64,000 bases of DNA from Blasia pusilla (Eukaryota; Marchantiophyta; Marchantiopsida; Blasiales). Numbering within the stretch: the stretch's first letter is position 1; every line of letters starts with the position of its first letter. Positions 56,697 through 64,000 of the stretch are shown piece by piece. The stretch is taken from NCBI GenBank assembly GCA_050084515.1, contig CM114271.1:15810001-15874000 (forward strand). The letters run 5' to 3'. Under the pieces are notes generated by a model. It was not told the DNA's origin and did not search any database. It saw nothing but the letters and a program-made list of their open reading frames with translations. The translations under genes were made by a program, and so were the position numbers.

Positions 56697-56900
56697 TCAC
56701 TAAAAGAAAAATGCCACTTTTATGACTTTAGACCTAATGACTACTTACTTTAAAATGACTCAATTGTAAGTGAACTAGTCATGATATGCACTATTAGTCA
56801 AAAGTAGTCATTTGTCTAATCATATTTAGTCATAATAAAGTATTCTAAGTCTCTCTAAAAAATGACTCGAAACTTTGAGTCACAAAATATGGTTATGACA
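56697..56900. mobile_element. CACTA-type terminus (candidate)
   Basis: cactaaaagaaaaatgccac closely resembles the terminal inverted repeat of plant CACTA elements (CACTACAAGAAAAA followed by tgcc/tgtc). It is followed by subterminal gact/agtca motifs repeated in both orientations to about 56875. The partner terminus and a 3-bp duplication were not located. Confidence 0.5.
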
Positions 56901-57276
56901 ACACAGGTTCCACGTGGACAAGACCAAAGTCTTATGAACTTAGCGCTAGAATGTAAGTGGTGAACCTTGGGGAGAGGGAAGTAGGCGTCAGGGTACGCAG
57001 GCGCGCGTTGCAGCAAATTGAACTCCTTGTGTGGCCGGTTTTGTGTGTAGTCGGGTGAAGGGTTTTGTCTCTCTTTGAGGTGTGTAAAGATGCTGATTGT
57101 GGAAGAAGATTGAGAAAGGGAAAGATAGTGAGTGAAGGCGTGAGGACGGAGGAGAACACAAGCTTGTAGGAGGCGAGCAGAAGAGGAAAACGACCAAGTG
57201 CACGAGAGTTTTGCTAAAGAACTAAGTTGGAGAGGCAGGCAGAAGAGCATATCAGCTTAGAGAATTATAGAAGAAA

Positions 57277-57475
<199 letters not shown>

Positions 57476-57479
57476 ATAC

Positions 57480-60400
57480 TCATTAAGTAGTGCTTGTCGT
57501 AGCCTTGCGACCATAGACCCCGCATACGGTTGGACGGTGCTTGAGACAGGGATGGGTGTAGAGAGAGAAGCAAGTGAAGAAGGTACCATATGAGAGGAGG
57601 GAGACACTCTCATATAGTATGAGTGCTGACCAAACAACGTGTTTGTGCGGAGCTTCCAAGTGTCAACCAAGAAACTCTTCACCACACCATCTACTTTACC
57701 TGATTGGGATCCCCAATAGACATTACTTACCAAAGGCAAAGACTTTGGGCAATGAATCAAGGCTATGAATGTGTTGAACAACCTGGTGCTACCCGGCTTA
57801 GCAATATCAAGATATGCTCTTGCTGTGTGTTGTGAATTTTTTGCAGAGACCAAGTAATGACTAGAGGTTTCATCCCCATCGTCACACAAGGCGCAAGAGT
57901 TTAGTTGTGTTCCCATCCGCTTTTCTTATGGTTCAAGGGATTGCCCCGTCCGAACTTGAACTTGAGCCGGGTTCCCAAGCAAGGGGTTCCCGCAAATAGT
58001 TCTTGATTACGCCCTCTCGGGATATACCGTCAAAAGAGAGAGGTCGACATTTTCATGGCTTCCTCCGTCTTTCGCTCTGTGAGCGTTTGCCCACCGCTTT
58101 GGTTATGGTATCCACTAATGCTTTCTCATCTTGCTCCCACAGATTCGAGGCCTGGGAGCTTGGATGCTTGCACAATCTCTTGAACCTTTTTCGCCCAAGA
58201 TTTGGCCTGCTTTTACGGGTCTTCTTTGGGTCCAGGTTTTCCCAATCACCTCTTTAGGATAGCGATGGGAGTCCATTGTCTCCAGCTGCCTCGCCATTTC
58301 AACTTGGTGATGTCACGTCTATCCTCCAAGGGTTCCACACCTAGTTCGATCTCACACCAACGCTGGTGTTCGTGATGAAGTTGACATCATACCCAAACGC
58401 CTTCACCGCATGACTTCAAGCCTATCCCTTTGTTTGGTGTTGGCATCCCACACTGCTGCCCCATATTCCAGCGAGGAAAAATGGTATGCAAAATGACACA
58501 GCTTTACTTCGATGTGATGTCCCGACACCTCAGTAGGAATCGGGATGACTGTTCACCTTCTTGTGGCCTTTCTCAGAGTCTTCTTAATGTGTGCATCCCA
58601 CATGCAATCTTCCGAGAATTCTATGCCCGAGATAGGTGTAGGTAGCCACACGGGGATCTCTTGGTCACCCCAGTACCACTTTGTTGGTCTTGGTCCTCCT
58701 CCTTGCCATTGAAAATCATCACACCGCACTTCAAGACATTTGCCTCCATGCCCCACATGTCACACCAGATTTTGGTCGGGAGATCATCTCTTGAGTTTCT
58801 CTCCTGTTTCCTCGAGGCCACCAAAGTCATCAGCAAACATCGGGCAACAATAGAGCGTTGCCCACCCGTATGCCTAGTCCACTATCCTCCATTTCTTCCA
58901 ATAGGGAATTCACGAAAATGTTGAAGAGGGTGGGGAGAGCGGGCATCCTTGAGCCACTCCTTGCTTGATGTCGAATGTCCCACTCTTTTGGCCATTCACC
59001 GTAACTCTACTCCTTGTGTTCTGGTACATCTTCTCCACCACCCTCCACATTTTCCCTCTCAGCCCCGCCTTCCACAAGGCTATAAGAAAGCCCGTCACGC
59101 CATATAGTGTCATATGCCTTCTTCAGGTCCAAGAAGAATCAATAGGTGGGTTTCCCCTCTTTTTCCTACCTGGATGATCTGATCAAGGTGAAGATGTGGT
59201 CCACGCATCCTCGGGCTTGCCGAAGCCACCTGGCCTTCCTTGATGACATTCTCCTCCGGTGCACAGAGATCCTATTGTTGAGTATACGGCAAAGGAGCTT
59301 CCCGACTACACTCAAGCAATGTAATACCCCTCAGTAGTTTCTAGGGTCTTCGCTCACCCTTCTTGAAGAGGTTCACGATGACTCCCATCCGCCATCTTTG
59401 TGGGATGACTTACGCCCCCTTGAGACCAGGTTGAAGAGACTCACTAGAGAACGAGCCATAGCAAGATCGCCATACTTTTATGACTCATTCACAAGCTCAT
59501 CACCACCACCGCTTTGTGGTTCACAAGTTCTTTGATCGCTGCTCCCATCTTAGCCAGGAGAACCAATCATTATATCGTTGCCCACTCAACCTCATCATCC
59601 GCCTTCTCCCGTTGTATCTTTACAAAATCCTCCACCACCCTCTCAAGTTCTCGCTCTTCAAGGGATGTCCGAGCGGGCTTCCCTGCCTAACTCCTTGTAA
59701 TGGCCTTCCAACACATGTCAGATCTATTTAGATGTGGTCACCATTCCACTTGTCTTTTCTCTTCAAGGCCTTTACGCGTTTCGCCCCTGGCCTTGCTCAA
59801 TTTCTGCACTTCCATCCGAACTTTTTCGATTCTCGGTGAAATTCTCATTGATGGATGAGTATGTGGCTTGTTCATTTTCTTCTTGTGCATGCGCACGAGA
59901 AGACGGGTTTCTGCGAGGGCCACATACTCTGCCCACAAGGATGCATCGCCCCTGGCTTTGGCACTTGTGACATACGCTTCCCTTCGTTTGGCAATGGTCG
60001 CCTTGAGTTCCAAGGACCACCATTTGACGGCTCTGCCAAGATATTATCAATTTCTGCCGACAACAATCTCGGCGGCATCTGTCACTCCACGCTCCCACCA
60101 TGACGCCACCATGTCCACAGTTGTTCTTGTGAACCCAAAGGTCTTGACGGTAGATTCAATGAAAGTGTCAAATGCCAAGAGATTTTCTTCCACTTGCCAA
60201 TGTACACCTTCTTGTTGCCCTCATCTTGGAAGTCCTCTATCCTCCATTTCTTGATCACCCTCTTCACTTTGGTTTGGTCGAGCATTTTAGCCTTTCTTTG
60301 CAACTCGTCCGGACCAATGAATGATCTGATCTTCCAATGTCCGTCGCATCCACTTGTGATCTTCCCCTTTGCGTGTGTAGAGTTCCTCATCCACGACTAT

Positions 60401-61300
60401 GTAGTCCACAATGGAGCTCTCATTCTCCTTGAAGTTGACCCTAGTCCAAGCCGGGATCCCACCTTATGCCTATCATTAGTGCCATCGGTTGAAGTTCCCT
60501 CAACATCGTGATCACCGTGTGCCATTGCCATTCACTCTCACATCTCCAAACATCCCGATCTCCGCTGGGGATCGGTGCCTTGCCCCACCCAGTGTTGAAG
60601 TCTCCCAAAGCAAGACTATGTTCCCCTTTGTCCGGAACCCAAGGCAATCAGTTTTCACACTATCAAACATTTGCCCATAAAAAGCAGCCAGATTCACTGT
60701 TTGTAGGCATGTAAATACACCCGATATACATATCCCGCGAGTTGCACTCAACTCGGACTTTGACCCATATCTTTGTGTTCATACTCGAGCCCTGTGGCCG
60801 ATGATCTCACACCTATCCACCATGAAGTCTCGATGAAGAACCCGACACCCTTCATACTGTGTTGTTGTTCGCCTGGTGTCGCACATCTTTCCAAACCATG
60901 CATAGTGTGGTACATGGGGTATCTCAATTAACTTGGTTTCCCAAGTTTTCGACCCCGCATATATGTATTTGATTTTTCAGCAAAACTTCAGCAACCTCCA
61001 CCGCTTCATTGCATGGGTCAGTCCACGAAGTTCCAGTACCCAAACGGAGACCGTCACTAAGTGGGTTGGGGATCGGCGGGCACGCTTATGGCGTCGGTGT
61101 GGTGCATGCGACATGGAACCTCTTCATGTGCAGCTCTTCATTGCTGGTCCCTTGAGAACACTAAAGACATTAGGTGTGTAGATCACCAGCGGTTTTGTGG
61201 AGATGGGCCTTTCCTTCAAGCCGAACCACCTCGACTACCATAGCCCTCCGCTTTATGCGACGTCTCAGATCTTGAGACACCTAGTTTTTGTGGCAAGCCA
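57480..61300 (-). pseudogene. non-LTR retrotransposon (LINE) with endonuclease and RT
   Basis: Decayed LINE on the minus strand. The apurinic-type endonuclease is visible around 61200-60380 (LALGDFNTGWG near 60600, then IVDYIVVDEELY). A basic linker follows to about 59600. RT shows FFLDLKKAYDTIWRDGL (about 59090-59150), KQGVAQGCPLSP (about 58940-58980), LFNIFVNSLLEEME and the catalytic FADD (about 58825-58836). The C-terminus has a zinc-knuckle-like CALCDDGDETSSHYL (about 57860-57890) where a final Cys is lost. Frameshifts and stops are frequent. The 5' end may extend toward 61700. Plant L1-like or RTE-like placement is not resolved. Confidence 0.85.
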
Positions 61301-62340
<1,040 letters not shown>

Positions 62341-62496
62341 GATTAGTTTTCTTCTTGTTTAGTGCATTGTTTCTTCTAACATAGCTCTTTGATGTTTAAT
62401 TTGTGGGCATGTAGCTTTAAAGAACTCTCATCAGCAAGCTGTGCACAATTATCTATTTCAATTTTGTTAGGAAAGGCTAAGAAATAGCCTCTGATT

Positions 62497-63094
62497 ATGG
62501 AGGGAAACTTACCTTCCCAAAGACTCTATGATTCAGAATATTTTTTGTTGAGGCTGCGTGGTCTTTTGGTGGATTTGAAGAACAAGATATTGCACAAGAG
62601 TAGGCCTTTAGGGATATTTGATCAGATCTTGGCTCTGCCAATCCTTGTACGGGTAAGGATTTTACAGTTGATTGATGATTCCAGAGAAAATGACCATGCC
62701 AATGGTTATAGAGTTGGGAAGAGAACATTATTTGACTAGACATCGTCATTTCTATATTAGGTTCGTTGATGTTATTCTCCTCCATGATGATAGATACTCT
62801 TTACTTGCCTGGATAATGGTCGGGGTGGTTGGTAAGGTCACTGTTCGTATATGCCACGATAAGCAAGGAATGGCTATTGGGACAGATACTGATGTAAATG
62901 TTACAAAATGGGTGCGTTTGTTAGAGTATGCAATTGAGGTCGGTGGGAAAAGTGTCCAAGTACGTTTAGAGTACAGTAATTTTTGGGAAGGGAAAAGTCC
63001 AGGAGAGCAAGTTTGCACTCGCTCAAGGAACCAAACAATTTCTGGAAGGACATGTATTTGTTGTTTCAAAATATGTTGTGCTGCTACATGGTAG
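62497..63094 (+). pseudogene. unidentified ORF with a frame change
   Basis: Two overlapping plus-strand frames (62497-62739, 80 codons, and 62672-63094, 140 codons) have ordinary, non-repetitive composition and could be one protein broken by a frameshift near 62670-62740. Phrases include LRLRGLLVDLKNKILHK and EYAIEVGGKSVQVRLEYSN. I do not recognise a family. The downstream AT-rich 3' side and the upstream AG tract fit either a host gene exon or a transposon fragment. Confidence 0.3.
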
Positions 63095-63820
63095 GGAATT
63101 CCAGCACCTGATAGGTATTGGTAGTTTGATTAAGCTTGTTAAAGGCCATAAAGTAGGATTTTGATTAATGTAACAACTTTTCATTAAAGAGATCATGTGA
63201 AATGATCGTGGGTTTTTTGCATATTTGACTTCGGATATGATTTGTTAAGCAGCAAGTTTCTTTAGGAGTGTTTGAATGTGACTCTCAAGAAAGTAACTCA
63301 GATGATAGCTTTTTTCTGAACAAGTTCATACTCTTCTTTCCTCGAGAGTTTCCAAGAAAGCTTGGGGACTATCATGGATTGTTTTAGATAAAAGTATAGT
63401 AATGGCTCACTTTTTTCCGTACGTGTAAGTGATCTGTCATTTTCATAGGCACTCGTTTATAGTGGGATATTGCAATGGTGTTGAGATCATCTGGATCTAA
63501 TATGTCATGAATGTGATGAAATGGCTTGCAGCGTTACACACACCATTTGAATCGGTCTGAGTTTTCAAGGAGTGCAGAAAAATAGACCATCCAAGAAAGG
63601 TATTTATCAATTCCCTTGCAAGAATTCTTTAGTGGATAGTAGATAAAGCAAGTGTGGGTAAATATAGGATTCAAGGGATTTTTTTCATATATCAGTAGGT
63701 GAGATATACTACATATATCAAACCATTGAGGTCCATCTTGGAAATCTTTGTTTTTTTATTCCCCTTGGTATGGTGTGGTGTGTCGGATGGTTTAGGCTTA
63801 ATTACTCAATATTGTGGCTA
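63095..63820. other. no gene recognised
   Basis: AT-rich sequence with no supported motif. Confidence 0.35.
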
Positions 63821-64000
63821 TGGAAACCACCTCCCTTGGACATAGGAAATCTTTACGTCATCCTAATAGAGTGGCTGCGCATGACTTGAATTATCGCGTA
63901 GAGAGCTTGCTAGGGCTCACGCAGATGGCAAGAGACGTATAAAATGCCCTTGCAATGAGTGCAAGGGGCATAAAACTATAAAATTACATACGGTAGATGT
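63821..64000 (+). pseudogene. transposase-associated domain fragment (CACTA/En-Spm type)
   Basis: A plus frame at the window end reads ARAHADGKRRIKCPCNECKG followed by HKTIKLHTVD. The IKCPCNECK wording resembles the Cys-rich start of the plant transposase-associated domain that precedes CACTA transposases. The element would continue past the window. Without the rest, the call is tentative. Confidence 0.5.

Overview
This window is nuclear DNA of a plant. Two intact spliced genes decode cleanly with GT..AG introns: the small (beta/RAP30) subunit of transcription factor TFIIF (18481-20199, minus strand, 6 coding exons, 270 aa) and a plant cytosolic fructose-1,6-bisphosphatase (45299-49607, minus strand, 12 coding exons, 339 aa). 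The rest is mostly layered transposable-element debris: Ty3/gypsy, Ty1/copia, LINE-type, Helitron, hAT-like and CACTA-like remains, with long dinucleotide microsatellites. The streptophyte-type genes together with the unusual gypsy family suggest a land plant, probably seed-free (bryophyte, lycophyte or fern). That placement is inference and is uncertain.

The exciting element is a Ty3/gypsy family present in at least four decayed copies. Copy B (gag at about 37060 to the LTR ending at 43564) reads gag - protease - C5 cytosine DNA methyltransferase - reverse transcriptase - RNase H - integrase - PHD finger - LTR. Copy E (about 8724-11850) is a more diverged relative that also has the methyltransferase upstream of RT. 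Copy A (22990-26526) and copy C (29060-30110) keep the integrase and PHD parts. A retroelement that carries a DNA methyltransferase and also ends its polyprotein in a PHD chromatin reader, where chromoviruses carry a chromodomain, would combine a DNA-methylation writer and a histone reader in one mobile element. All copies here are pseudogenes. Many of their stops look like C-to-T transitions, as expected for DNA that was itself heavily methylated.

Layout. 1-6100: unidentified repeats, foldback elements and a hAT-like piece. 6104-8719: a hAT-like element, unidentified DNA, and a solo LTR of the gypsy family. 8724-11850: copy E, split by another dispersed repeat. 11850-18480: unidentified DNA, a hAT-like element and a Helitron helicase fragment. 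18481-20199: TFIIF-beta. 20200-27525: copia remains on both sides of copy A. 28681-31590: an LTR fragment, copy C and a Helitron. 31853-32045: nested perfect palindromes. 32530-43564: copy B and its surroundings, including a 1152-bp solo LTR with a target-site duplication. 45299-49607: FBPase. 51582-54000: a mini-Helitron, a retroelement C-terminus split by a hAT-like element, a 5S rRNA-like gene and a second hAT-like element. 55385-61300: a dispersed repeat, a CACTA-like end, and a LINE with a long CT tail. 62191-64000: a microsatellite, an unidentified ORF and a CACTA-type transposase-associated fragment.

The two host genes are unrelated housekeeping functions (RNA polymerase II initiation and sucrose synthesis/gluconeogenesis) and share no visible regulation. 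Coordinates of decayed elements are approximate unless a terminal motif or target-site duplication is stated.
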